Made by a program: the position numbers and the translations under genes. Below are positions 33,528-45,700 of a stretch of 64,000 bases of DNA, in pieces. Position 1 is the first letter of the stretch. Every line of letters starts with the position of its first letter. The DNA is from Lepisosteus oculatus (lineage: Eukaryota; Chordata; Actinopteri; Semionotiformes; Lepisosteidae), in the NCBI RefSeq assembly GCF_040954835.1, contig NC_090703.1, positions 19,357,444-19,421,443 on the forward strand, given 5' to 3'. A model generated the notes under the pieces. That model was not told the origin of the DNA and searched no databases. It saw nothing but the letters and a program-made list of their open reading frames with translations.

Positions 33528-35728
33528 TGTCTCTATGCAGCTTACACATGCTGACGCAGCTACCCACCGAAACTACTTTAAATTACACAATGCCACTTTT
33601 ACAAACCTAGAACAATGCCATATGCAGTTGGATAATAAATAGCAACACTGTGATTGTTTAAAGACAGGTGTGTACATTTTTTCATTAGAAAGCTGCTTCG
33701 CGTGTCATCAAGCAATCAATAGGTCACCCGGGTTTACATGTCAGCTGTCCTCCAGACGAATAGCACCTGATCCTGTGCCTTTTATCTTCAGGTGCTAGAG
33801 ACTGCACGTCTATAATTTTGGAAAGACAGTGGCCTGATTAGTAGAGGTTGTATTTTGAAATCTTGCACAAAATCAAACAAAAACAGTTTTGCTTTTCCGA
33901 TTAGGTTTTACTGTTTGTCATCATCACAGTCTTTGATGTTATCATGTCTGAGTGAGTTCATGACAGTCCTTTTACAAAACAGCTCCAGATTCCGCATACT
34001 GATTTTCACCTTAGGCCTGGATTTAATCTAAATGTCAACTCACCTGCCAATAACCAGTTCCAGTACTGTCACTTGTTTGCAGTTGTCTTTTTTCCACAGG
34101 TTATTTACATCAATTTATTGAAAAGCAAGCCTTTGAGAACAGAGCTTGGAAATTGCAGGTTTTAAATTACTCCAGACCTTAGTACCTATAACATGACCAT
34201 ATACTGTACAAATACATTTATTTTGGTGTGGCGTACCCCATACCCACCAGCAAACATGCACTTATACTGACTCTATTTCTAGCCAAAGCCGCATAAACTA
34301 CAATGGATAGTTATGGAGTTTCAAGGTTTCACATCTCTTGAAATAACTGTGTCAATGTTTTTTGAAAAACAAAAAATATTTGAAAAAAAATCATGTCATG
34401 ATATCCAGAATCACAACATCAACTTTTGAGCTATAGGGTTTCATTATATTGTCAGAAAGTGGACCACCTATAGTCACATCATATCTCAACAGCTAAGTAT
34501 AATGTTGCCTAGTATAGTACATAGAGAGTTGTGGCACCGTTTCCTTAGGATGCAGAATTCCAAACGAATGCCACTGTATGGTGACAGAGCACAGCACTTC
34601 GGGATCCTATGACTCAAAGGACAAGAAACTTTTTGAGTCTTTCAAGACGCCCCTGTGGTCAAGCTGTTGCATGGTGTACTGGATATTAAAAGGCTACTCA
34701 TTTCCATTGAAATATACTCCCAGAGCATACTGATGTGCATTCCTGTTTGTGGAATATGCATCTGAAATTGGCTTAAATAGAGCTAAATATACATTATGAC
34801 ATGTATTGCATTACCTATTTCTGCAATTATAGCTAAAAATACTGTCAGCATATGTTTCTTTTCACTCCTTTCTTCATGGTGTTTGCGACGTCAAGCAATA
34901 TGCAGGTTGGCAGCTGATGTCCTTGCTGTTTGATCTGTGTCACAAAAACTCATTTCAGTATGAGTCAGTTTTCTATTAAAATACCCAAATTTTAAAATAG
35001 CATGGTACTATTAACTGATATGAACTTTTAACTTCTGTGTAGTTTATATCCTTTCTTTTATTTAGTTCCATTTTGGGTGTATTCGCTGTCCTCCCTCCCA
35101 AACCAGCCTAGACGTAGGCAGACATTTTCAGTTACATGGTTTATTTGGTAATGGTGTGCTCTCATCCAGACCTCAGCAGGCTGGAAAAAAATAAATTTTG
35201 TGCAGGCCTGCTCTGGTTTGACACTTATCAGATTTCCCCGTGGGTTGCAACCAGTGTGCAGTATGGAAAGTATGATAAGAACTGACAGGAAGATGCAGTT
35301 TAATAAGAACACATCCAAACAAGCTACAGGATAGCAATTTCTCAAGTGCATGAAAAAAGCAAATTTGCATATTTTGTCAAGATAAAAGGAAATTATTTAT
35401 GCAGATCCTACAGCTCTAGACAATCAGACAAATACTATATATATATATGGCATTGGGTATTTTTATATGGAGAGAAAGAAAAAAAATACATGTAGTATAT
35501 TCCAACACCAAAATTCAGAATAAACCATTAGTATTATGGACCTCAATGACAGGTGCTGTGAGAACACAGCTTCTGTGTTTCCTGTGTTGAGGGGGAGTGA
35601 CGTGGGGTGGGTTAGGAGATGTGATTGTAATGATACTCTATACAGACATTTGTTTAACCAGAGCATTCCAATTAGAACACATTCTCTTTTTCAGCTAGGC
35701 AATAGATTCACGCCACTACTGCAGAACA
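33528..35728. other. intergenic DNA, no gene recognised
   Basis: AT-rich, unique-looking sequence between cox8 and the next SINE. An AT dinucleotide run occurs at about 35435-35449. Overlapping minus-strand ORFs at 35058-35370 have no family and no start context. Confidence 0.6.
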
Positions 35729-36058
35729 TCCATCCTGTTATCCATTTTCCAATGGCTTTATCCGATACAGGATCGCGGGTGAGCTGGAGCCTCTCTTGGC
35801 GGCCGGCCAGCAGGTGCAAGGCAAGATATACCCTGGACAGGACACCAGTCCAACACCAGGCACACACAGACTCGAACATGCACACACTCACACACTCACA
35901 CCAGGTTCACATTTCCTCGAAGCCAATTAACCAACCAGTATGTCTTTGAACTGTGGGAGGAAACCAGCGCATCCAGAGGAAACCCACTTGAGCACGGGAA
36001 GAACATGCAAACTCCCAGCACCCCAGCAATGCTAACCTCTACACCACTTTACCGCTCC
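35729..36058 (-). repeat. tRNA-type SINE, near full length
   Basis: Plus-strand order TATCCATTTTCCAATGGCTT, GAGCTGGAGCCTCTC, GGACAGGACACCAGTCC, (CACA) run, TTTGAACTGTGGGAGGAAAC, AGAACATGCAAACTCC, AATGCTAACCTCTACACCAC. This is the reverse complement of the standard element. The 137-codon ORF at 35536-35949 is largely SINE. Confidence 0.85.
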
Positions 36059-37560
36059 TAAAAATATGTAGTAGATAACAAATCGAATCACACATTATAG
36101 AGTACGCATTAAAAATATGTAGTACATATGTACACTTTATTCCACTAAAAGCGGGAATTAATTTAACAAAAAAAATATTTTGTATTATCCAAATCTGTAA
36201 GAAAGGTACTGTGTTTTCCAGACAGGTACTCAATCAATTTTAAGGGTGACATGTGTCAAATTAATCAAGACTTTCAATAAATTAATGCATTAATTTCTAT
36301 ATTCCCATGACAGAGCTTTATTTCCTCTGTGATTTATACTTGGCAAGCAGGCGCCACTTGGCAGAGAGGTGAAAGCAGTACAGGAATGTCAGACACAAGT
36401 AGGTTCTTATACTTCTACCTGTAGCAGGTTAGTAATTATCAGTAGGGGGTAGTGAAAGCAGACTTGAGGGCAGATGGCTATCTTACCTCATTTTGATGTC
36501 TCCATCCAAGACAGCCACAGATGCCCCTTTTAGCTTTTGCCCAGTTTTAATATGATGTCATCTCTGCTCTGGGAGCAATGGAAAGCCTATAATTTGCAGG
36601 GTGAGACTGCACTACCTTTGCCTGGGTGCACAATACTTTCAAATGTTGGCATAGTACATTGCTTAATGTCTATAAAACTTGTCAAGGATTGGAGAGGACA
36701 GTTATATAACAAGGGAAAATGCTGCATGCTTTTTAAAGGCATTTTATCATTTTTCAGCACTGTGCTGAAAATTCTGCTCATTCCAGAACATTGAAACTTC
36801 TTGTTATTCATTCTTTAAAATTATCTCAGTACTCCTGACACTTAGGATTAGACCTTACTTAGGGTTAAAGTAACTGAGGGTTACTTTAATAGGTGTATGT
36901 GTTCAACCAAACTGTTACCCGGTCTCAAGAGGTTGAAACTGCACATCTTCAGGTATTACAATACTGTACAATAACTAATCTTTTTTAATGTTTAACTCTA
37001 ACCCCTAAATACCGTCTATAACCTGCATAGTTTACGAATGAAAAGATTAAGTTTAAAATAGTCTTATATTTACTTATTCCTTCATCTTTTAGTGCTGTAG
37101 TTATCTGTATCCTGCAACACATTTTATATTTGTAAACAGTTTTATAAAAGAATATGAAATGTATCCGTGTGTGTATACAATATTGTTGACAGGTACAGCA
37201 CGCAAAATAATTCATGTAAAAGAATACATAATAATTTTTACATTTATGGTGTAAACAACAATAAATAAGGTTATTTAGATAAACATTTCTGGTATTAAAG
37301 TGTTTTGTATTTCAAAATATTTTTAAACTTTATTATTGTTATGCATGTTCATGTGGAAAATATATAATATGTCTCCCCCTTTTGATTAAATATGGTAGTA
37401 CTCAGAGTATACAGTATGTCTTCAATCTAATTTTTATATCTCTTTTGTTACAATAACTTCATTATGTTGCAGCAAAGAATAAGAATATTTTTTTTATTGT
37501 CAGAATTTTAGTGGAGGCTTTGAAACAAGTTTCTCAAATATATCTAGAAGAATTATCAGG
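36059..37560. other. intergenic AT-rich DNA, nothing recognised
   Basis: No exon-like, RNA-like or transposon-like pattern could be supported here. Small open stretches (36537-36794 + and 36587-36811 -) overlap on opposite strands and are unconvincing. Confidence 0.6.
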
Positions 37561-37689
37561 AGGTGTCCTGACAGTTTACCTGTCTACCTGTCCACCTAGT
37601 CTGTTATTGAACACATGTATGCTCTATTTATAAGAAGTGCTTTGTAATTGTATTCACTTCTTTGGGACCATTTCCTATGGTGTCCCATT

Positions 37690-38285
37690 GTGTGGATTAC
37701 AAAATGATGCATTCACAGTCTTCAGACTAAAGACTTCTAAGGGTAAGATAAGTTACAGTACATATCAGCAAAATCTAAAGAGAAAAACTGAAATATGTTG
37801 ATTGCATAAGTATTCAGACATGTGTACTCAATTTTTGGTTGGAAGTGTACTTGGAAGCAATGACTACTGCAAGTCTTTTGGGAAACTGTCTATTTTGCCC
37901 ATCCTTCATGGTATCTGACTTGTTTTGAAAGCTCCTTATCCTTCCTGGTTTAAATCTGCTTTAAAATCACTTCCTGAGAAACCAAGGCAAATGTTGATTT
38001 TGTCATTTTGCAACTTTTTAATAAATACATATTGACAAATGTCTAATTAAAGACAGTTTTTAAGAACTAATGTGGTACGTATGTAATATCTTACTTAAAT
38101 CTAATTACTTTTTGAGCAAGACAAAACTTTTCATTGTGAAATCATGAGAACCGCTATTATTACATATGGACACAATTAATCGTGTGTCTCATAAAACAAA
38201 ATTTGTCACTTCAAATATTTATTTTGCCACCTGAATATATTAGGTTTATTAATGCAAAGGGATTGAATACTTAAACAATATTGGC
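37690..38285 (+). repeat. decayed Tc1/mariner-like non-coding element
   Basis: GCATAAGTATTCAGACATGT followed by TTGGTTGGAAGTGTACTTGG and GCAAGTCTTTTGGG resembles the flank of fish Tc1-like elements ('gtattcagaccc...tggttgaagcacctttggcagc'). The right side ends GGGATTGAATACTTAAACAA, similar to the other terminal part ('gaatacttatgcaa'). No transposase coding remains. Confidence 0.5.
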
Positions 38286-38347
38286 ATATCCATTTTGCTT
38301 TCATAGTAATTATTTACTTCTTTCTTTTTGTTTTTTTATTTGAATGC

Positions 38348-38452
38348 TATCTTGGCCAGGATTTATCTTGCCTTGCACTTCTTGCATGTTGGGATAGGCT
38401 CCAGGTCCCCTGAGACCCTGTATTGGATAAAGTGGTTAGAAAATGGATGGTA
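38348..38452 (+). repeat. tRNA-type SINE, 3' tail fragment
   Basis: ATCTTGCCTTGCACTTCTTG, GGGATAGGCTCCAGGTCCCC and GTTAGAAAATGGATGGTAG match the 3' part of the 'atggatgg'-tailed SINE family. Confidence 0.75.
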
Positions 38453-39130
38453 GTGTTTAGTAGGTTAAGTATTTAACAAACATATTAATAGCTATGTCAA
38501 AGTGTCATGACTGTAAGCTTTAAAGCAACAAAATGTAAAAACTGTACACTGTTCAAGATTTTTTAGATTGTATTGCTTAAAATGAATGCTGTACGCATGA
38601 ATGTCTGTACAGTATATGTGTATCTATTACAATACTAAATTGTTTTGATAGTCTAAAGTTCCAGGACCAAAGAACTTTAGCTTTGAATTTTTTAGCCTGA
38701 GTTTACACGTTGCCAGCTTTCTAGATCTTTGGAGAGAGATCTTTTCTCTCCACAGCAATTGGAGATGATAAGGCAATGCTGAGCTTCATACAGTTTTCTT
38801 GATAAAATTGGAAAAAAGCCTGATCAGACATGTATATTTTCATTGTTTTTCCATTTGACATTTTTTTCACAAAGTGAGCTACAAAGAACTTGCATCTCAC
38901 TTCTGTCTTCTAGGAGGCATCTTCTATTACTGTGTAAGTTGATTTATTTATGAAGAGAACTGTGAAAGCTGACCTAGTTAATGTGGCACATCTGGTTTGC
39001 AGTGGGATCCTAACAGAATCTGCTGCTCACCATTCAAAGCACTAGTGTCTTTCATGTAACACAAGAGGAAAAAACACACATTTTCTGAGCCACGGACCTT
39101 ATCATCAGGCTAAGCCTAGAACTGCTTTGA

Positions 39131-39503
39131 CCAGTGGTTCTCAACTGGACTCTTTCCCTCAGTCATGGAATATACCCTTGTCTGCTGTTTTTTGTTTAAA
39201 ATGCTTTCAGTTCTATGACAGTTGAATGAGATTTGTAAATTATCTCAACACTGTGCTAATTAGGACTGCACTTATTCAGGTGTGTGAGCTTAAATATAAC
39301 CAGAATGAAAAACACTGACTCACTGGGGACGTTTTCTGATAGAGAATCATTCGTACCTGTGTTTATTATCACTGAGAGAAGAAAATGGTGTAAATCAGCA
39401 ACATAAGTTACAGGCACCAATTAGCACTGGTGATTAAGAGCCTAGTTGGAACAAAAACCAGCCAACACAGGGATACTACAGAACAAGGACTGAGAACCAC
39501 TGG
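39131..39503. mobile_element. short non-autonomous DNA element (hAT-like MITE candidate)
   Basis: CCAGTGGTTCTCA at 39131-39143 is the exact reverse complement of TGAGAACCACTGG at 39491-39503, giving 13-bp terminal inverted repeats around 347 bp. The CAGTGGTTCTCAA start is characteristic of hAT-type elements in vertebrates. I see no clear 8-bp target duplication, and no transposase. Confidence 0.5.
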
Positions 39504-42189
39504 CTAAAACAGTAAAGTATTACTTGAGCTTCTCCTAACTGATGTGGGCACAACGTAAGACTCAGAATGCTGGGAGAATGTGGTTTATTTCCAAGGTGTC
39601 TTTTGATTTTTTAATGACATCTGAACTCAAGATGTTAAGTGAGCTTCAAAATCTAAAGGTAAATCCATTTTCTTTTCAAAAGTGCCCTGAACCAAGATGA
39701 GAAAATAACGCTTTAGGATGAAATCAAAGGATATTCTGAGCCTTAATCAATTTCCATAGATGTTGCCATCTTGAAATAATTATCCTGAAACTACAGTATA
39801 TATGTGTATTATGCGATGTAAAATTGATTCCACTTTTTCCTCTCTCTCAAACTAGGGCCCATTTTAAGTTCTCCAACACTGTTAATTTCAGAAATTATTT
39901 TTATTTGTATTTTTGCCACATTGGTTTTGTCTCCAGCTTGTTTGACATATTTGTATTTCTAGAATTACTTTAGCAAATTAAGGGTAAATTCTGTTTATAA
40001 TGTTAAATCCATCTATATTTTTACGGTGATTTTTGTGTTGTTATGTGTGGGGTTGTACTACTATGAAACGGAACCAAAAATGATTTATTCGAAGCAAACT
40101 ATCAATTTTTATCTAATATGTAAGTATTTTGTAAATGCAGTGCATAACTCCAAAAAAATATGTTGGTCTGTTTTCACCACATTATATCGATCATTTTAAT
40201 AAAAGTGATGGAATAAATTTTTTAAATAGTATGGCTTCTGTCATTATGAAGTAGAGGATGGGGAACAGACAGAGCTGAATGTTTCAAGAATCTTCTACAT
40301 GTGCATACAAGCTTCTGTGAAGCCTACTCTTACCTCCCCAAACAGGTGCTGCACAAAAATGCAGTGCATTCCAACCAAGCCCACAATCTGTTAAAGTGCT
40401 CTCACACACACAAGAAATGAGAACAACGTTTTCAGTGACCTCAAACAGACAATTAATCTGTTGCATTTATGCAGTAAATTATGTTTCAAAGAAATGGCCC
40501 TTAGGCAGTTGCTGATTTAAAAAAAAATGAATTTAGTTAATTAAATTAAACATTTTCCACTTAATAAGGATAGCGGGTCTCAGTATAGAGAAGAGACACA
40601 GGACAAATATTTGTCAGCCATTTTTAGATCCTTTGACAATACTACTCCTAATTGTTTTTATGATGTTATTTATATATAATGGATATTTTATGAGTTTAAA
40701 ATATGCATTATGTAAAGAAATCACGTAACATTCTCAATGTTTGAGATCGCGCTAACTTAACTATATGGGAATGGTGTTGGCTGTCGATCAACAGCACTGT
40801 GCGTTAAAACTACTCCCATAAATCAGTTAAATGTTACTCATTGAAATTACAGTGTGCCAGAATGCATTCATCCAGTATTTCCAAGAAAAACTCAATACCA
40901 CCATCACTAAGCTAAGCATAAGTGGTCAATATAAGCAGTTTTTTTGCTTGATCTGTACTTGTGTTGTTGTAATATTACTGGTATGACTGCAGTTGCTCTA
41001 CCAATAAACACAATTTCAACATTTCATCAACAGGACGGTTTCTGCATTGTTGTCAGTGCTTTGAATGGCCTTCCTGGGGGTGTTGCTCTGACACAAAGCT
41101 ACAGGGAAGGGCTGTGAAACACTCTCTTGATGTCATTTTCTGTGTAGGTGCTGCCACTGCACAGGCAGTATAAGAAGGACATCAGTTCCATTGCTTTAGT
41201 TAACATTTTTCTGTTTCTTCAATAAAAATCAATGTGAAGCTCACTGTCTGCATCTTCATTGTCTAGATTCACCCTAGCATTCAGATACTGTTTATGTGTG
41301 GATAAACTGTCAGCAAAATGCAATACAAGCTCCTAGGCTAATAATCAGTTGCAGTCGACCACATGACTGCCAATATTGATTGCACAGTAATTTTTTAATC
41401 AAAGAGATCTGACGGCTGAAAGATAATAGATGCATAAACAAACTAGACATAGTTTTCTGATGACATTTTTTGGAAAAAAAAGACATCTGTACACAAGCCC
41501 TTCCAACTTGTAGTGGGCTTTTTCTACTATGTACGTAGAAATTACAGCATGCTTTGCATGAATGATGGTGGAAAAATGTAGCAGCTTGTGGCAGTGATTT
41601 GAAAGAATTGAGTGTTTAGTCTTGTGCAAAAGAGATGGGACTTTGATCGTGGGAAAGCATCTGACATTCTGTGAAATGAAAACAGATTTACCCTATGAAG
41701 ACAGGAGTACGATTCTGCCAACAAAAACAGGAAAAGTGTCACCACTGCCAAGACATTTAGTTTCTATCTATTTTGTTCATGGCGTCACGACAAAGATCTG
41801 TACTGAAGTGTGTGTTAATAAGATACAGTACATTAGAAAGAGGAGTTTGCATTTTTTTTAGGCAGATGCAAAACATTGCTGTAGGCACCAGTACACAACA
41901 TTGTATTTTGGTGCTTTCGTAAAGTGCTACACAATCATTGCTATTGACAAATGCTTTAATTTCTGAAAAACAATTTTCTTTTTTTATTATTGTACTATTA
42001 TACAGTATAGTATTCCAGTATTTACTGCTGCTTGTGCTACGGTTGTTCTGTACTGCGATTTGATTGGGTGTGCAGTAAAAAGCGAAACCATGATTTAAAT
42101 CTGAACGGTACTTGTTTAAATCTGAACTGTTCTTAAGGTTGGTATCTAGTATGCAAATTCAAGTAACACCAATCGCCAAGAAAAACATG
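39504..42189. other. intergenic DNA, no gene recognised
   Basis: AT-rich sequence with only short unsupported ORFs. Ends at the CpG-rich block of the next gene. Confidence 0.55.
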
Positions 42190-42736
42190 CATATATAGTC
42201 ACTGTAGGCACAGTATTATACGCCTGCTTTTCTTGCAATGCGGCCCGCTCGGGGGTAGTGGGCGCTAATAACCAAGACGCCCAGCCGAAGACAAGCCTGT
42301 AGTCTCGGGTTTCTCCACTCTGTGGCATCTCCAGAGCCCCGGACCAGCCAACAAACAGCGTCGGGATAGGCCACCTCCGGCATCCAACCAGGCTCGGCGC
42401 AGGACTACAGAAAAATAAAGCAGTGGAGAGGACCCCCTGACTAGAGTTTCTCTTTTCAAGGAAAAGCAACGAAAAATCGGGGGGAAAGTCTGGGCAAAGT
42501 GGAATTAAAAGCTAAGGCTGGGTTTTTGGAAGCCTCGGGCTGGGATGACGAAGATGTGTGCCGGGGTTTGAAGTGTGTTTTAGAGGGTTTGAGCTGTTTT
42601 TTCGAGGGGATAAAAACTTGTCTGGCAGCGAAGGAGCCAGAGAGAAGAGGGAGCTTCTTCAGCGAGAGGAGAACAGCAGTCTTGGGCAGAGAGGAGGCAA
42701 GAGAGGACATCGTGGAGCCCGTGAACTTCACACCAG
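42190..42736 (+). promoter_or_regulatory. CpG-rich promoter and probable untranslated first exon of btbd7
   Basis: From about 42240 the sequence becomes CpG-dense (GCGGCCCGCTCGGGG, GACGCCCAGCCGAAG, AGCGTCGGGATAG) in a CpG-poor window. A CATATATAG TATA-like motif sits at 42190-42198. The block ends AACTTCACACCAG followed by GTACGG at 42737, a good splice donor, so it reads as a 5' exon on the plus strand. Human BTBD7 lies head-to-head with COX8C and UNC79, so this is probably its first exon. No BTB-domain coding exon is in the window, implying an intron over 21 kb. The 119-122-codon ORFs here run on both strands and are chance. An unrelated non-coding RNA is the main alternative. Confidence 0.6.
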
Positions 42737-45700
42737 GTACGGATAAAAGAGAGCAGGGTGGCTGTAGTTTTAAGCGCTCTAGTGTCTTTTTTTCTTTTCT
42801 TTTTATAAAATCCCAACAACTCAAACTTGCCCGTGTTGCGGCTGCCTGTGGTCGCTAAGGCTCGTAATACGAAGAATTGAGCAAAGCGGGCGTAGCAACC
42901 GAAACACGTAGCTAATTAACCAGAGAGCAATCCGTTGTTGTTTTATTGGTTTATTCATTCTTTACATCACTGTTTCTTCTATTCATTCGAAGTTGCATGG
43001 TTGGAGACTCGTGAAAATCTCCACTTTAAATACAGTAAAAGAATATTGCTAATCGTACAATTGATGGACCTCTTCAGCATGTAGCTCCACATCTGGAAAT
43101 AAACTCCGCTTTGATTAGGGGATATAAGCTTGCTTTTATATTGATGACGGATAATGACACGGATCATCATGCCCAGTTGCATGTGTTAGTTCGAACGAAA
43201 ATGAATTGGCAGAGAAGTGAACCGTTTGCTTCATGTTAGACTTTTCTATGTGCTTTAACATACAGTATTTAGATTAATGTAGTGGGAGTGTTCCTGTATT
43301 CCGAGTCACTCTTAATTTGGTGACATTCACAGACGACAGCCGAAATCACTTTAATATTAATACGCCTTTTAAAAACAAATCAATTTTTAACGGTTGTCCA
43401 GCAAAGATGTGCTGTGCCAAAGAAAGTGTCTCATTATACTGCGTTCGTCTTGTAGCTTATTTGGCGTAGCTACATTTTTCTAATTGAGCGGCCGTTGTAT
43501 CTTTTACCTGTCCACTAGCCAGGATGAAGTATATTCCTGTATGTTACAGTAACTGGTTCAGCCAGGTGTGGTGCATTTCCACCTAAAACAACTTTCTTAA
43601 GGTATAACTTAATTAGCGTTACATTCTTCTATGTAGTGGTTGTTTTCAGTGTCTCATCTGTGCTATCTTTGTATTTTAACAAAAAGTCCCTTACAAAGGC
43701 AGAAACACTTTTTACGCTAATTTGTGGTCATCTGGTCTTAAAAATTTCCGTCAATCAATTATCTTTGTAGAGCGGTGATCTGCGACCATCTTAGTAATGA
43801 GGTCTTGGTGTTCTGCATGTGTTTTTTTTGTGGGGGGTGTTTTGATGTCCTATACAGAAAACGCTTCCCACACCATACTCATTTATAAACATAATTTATT
43901 TTGTTGATGCGTAGATTCTTTCGTGCTCAAGACGAGGGTGGTTCTGAAAGATTAAATAGTTAAACTTTGTTTTAACAGCTTCATTTTCAGGTGTTTGTAT
44001 TCAGTGACGTAGAATAAAACCCGCGTTGATCATATGATCAGGTTTTTTTTGCTTTGTAAATAAAGCATGTGAATCTTTTACTGTGTTTGACATAACGTTT
44101 AGTCCTTTTCCGACTAGAGTGGTCCCTAGCGTTAACAAAATCCCAGAACCCGCATTAATAATATTAGCCATGTATTTGCTTTAACATTGTGTTGCATGTT
44201 GTTAACACTTTAACACACATTACCTTTGCACCTCTATTAGTTCCTTGAGAACACTTCTGTTTTACTTTTCGGTCTTTTATGAAGGCAGAAGTAGAATGCA
44301 TGAAATTACTAAATAAATGGTTTATAATCCTTTCCAGCATATTTGTTCATTGTTTAAAAATTGATATGCCAGCAAAGCACGGTCATTATTCCCCTCAGGC
44401 AGTTAGTTTTTTGTTACGTGTATCTGAGAGATATACAGTTGTAGTACAGTTTCATCTTGCTTGCAGTCCAAATTAGAATGTGATTGGCAATCTAGATTTT
44501 GGCTAGTATAGAACTGTTTGTTTTTGGTGCACTCTCTAAACATTTCCAGAAAATTGGTGTCCTACATTTAGCAGGTATTTCTACAGATATAGAGTACAAT
44601 TTGCTGTATTACCCAGCCTGCAAAAATACAGAAGCTTTGAACCTAGTACTTTGTTTGTTCCAGTAGACCAAAACGCCCAGACCGAAAACAGCTTGTAAAA
44701 CTGTTTATTCAGAATTCAGTGTAGGCAAGAGTTGTGTTCAATACAATATCCACATTGTCTAAAGTGTGTTAAATACATTATGCATATTACTGTATTCACA
44801 GTTTGCAGCTGCCTGGCCTTAACTTTCTATATGCTGTGAGATTGTAATTGTAAGGCATGGAATACGTTATTTCCCTTTTTGTTTGTTTATAATTGAGGCT
44901 GGAATCCACCTACATAAATCTGTCTATAAGTAAGTCACCATCTGTCTGAAATTTCACTTATGGTAATGAAGTATATTTCCTGGTTATTCTTGTTTTTTGT
45001 ACACTTAAGCATTTTACAAGCATGAAATCTTTTATTTGAAAAGCTTCAAATAAAATGATCAAAACAAAACATGGAGATGAGACTGTTACTGGTAAATTTC
45101 CTAATGTGCATTTAATTTATTTTGAATCCAGTATGTACGAGTAATTATTATGCACTTTAATTAATGGGTCTCCTACAGAGTTTAAATTGGCTGAGATTGG
45201 AGCTGCTGTGAGTTTGTATTTATTTATTTTGCTTCTCCTGTTTAAACTATACTTGTATAAGCATGTTCAATTTATCCACTTAAAAAAAAATAGAAAGTTT
45301 GGATTGTGAGAAAGAAATGCATAGAGCTGTTGTTTTTGACAGACAAGGCCACATTTGAAAGTTGGAGGCAGGGGTTTTCCGTTCTCTGCTTTATCTGTCG
45401 TCTGGTGTGGGTTTAGAATTACATGCTGACACTGGTTTTAATTTTCAGGAGCTGCCTGAGGCAAACCATTGCAAGTTACAGCAAATTTACTGCGCTGAAA
45501 CAGGTAGATGGTTACAGAAGAGAAAGAATAATAGTAGTAGTGTCCAATTGTGTGTTTCTAACCAAAGTGCTGATTAAATATGGCTTTGGTGTTCTGAAGC
45601 TACATAAAACAATCAGCTCCCTGATGTTTTGGAGACTGCAGGCTAAAAATTGGGTAAGTTTTCTGAAGAAAAAACTCTGCAGTGCCTTCTGGTTCTTGTT

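Noticed and set aside
42456..42858. Long ORFs on both strands of the CpG-rich block
   Set aside because: Overlapping opposite-strand ORFs are expected in GC-rich DNA; the plus frame crosses the donor and neither looks like BTBD7.
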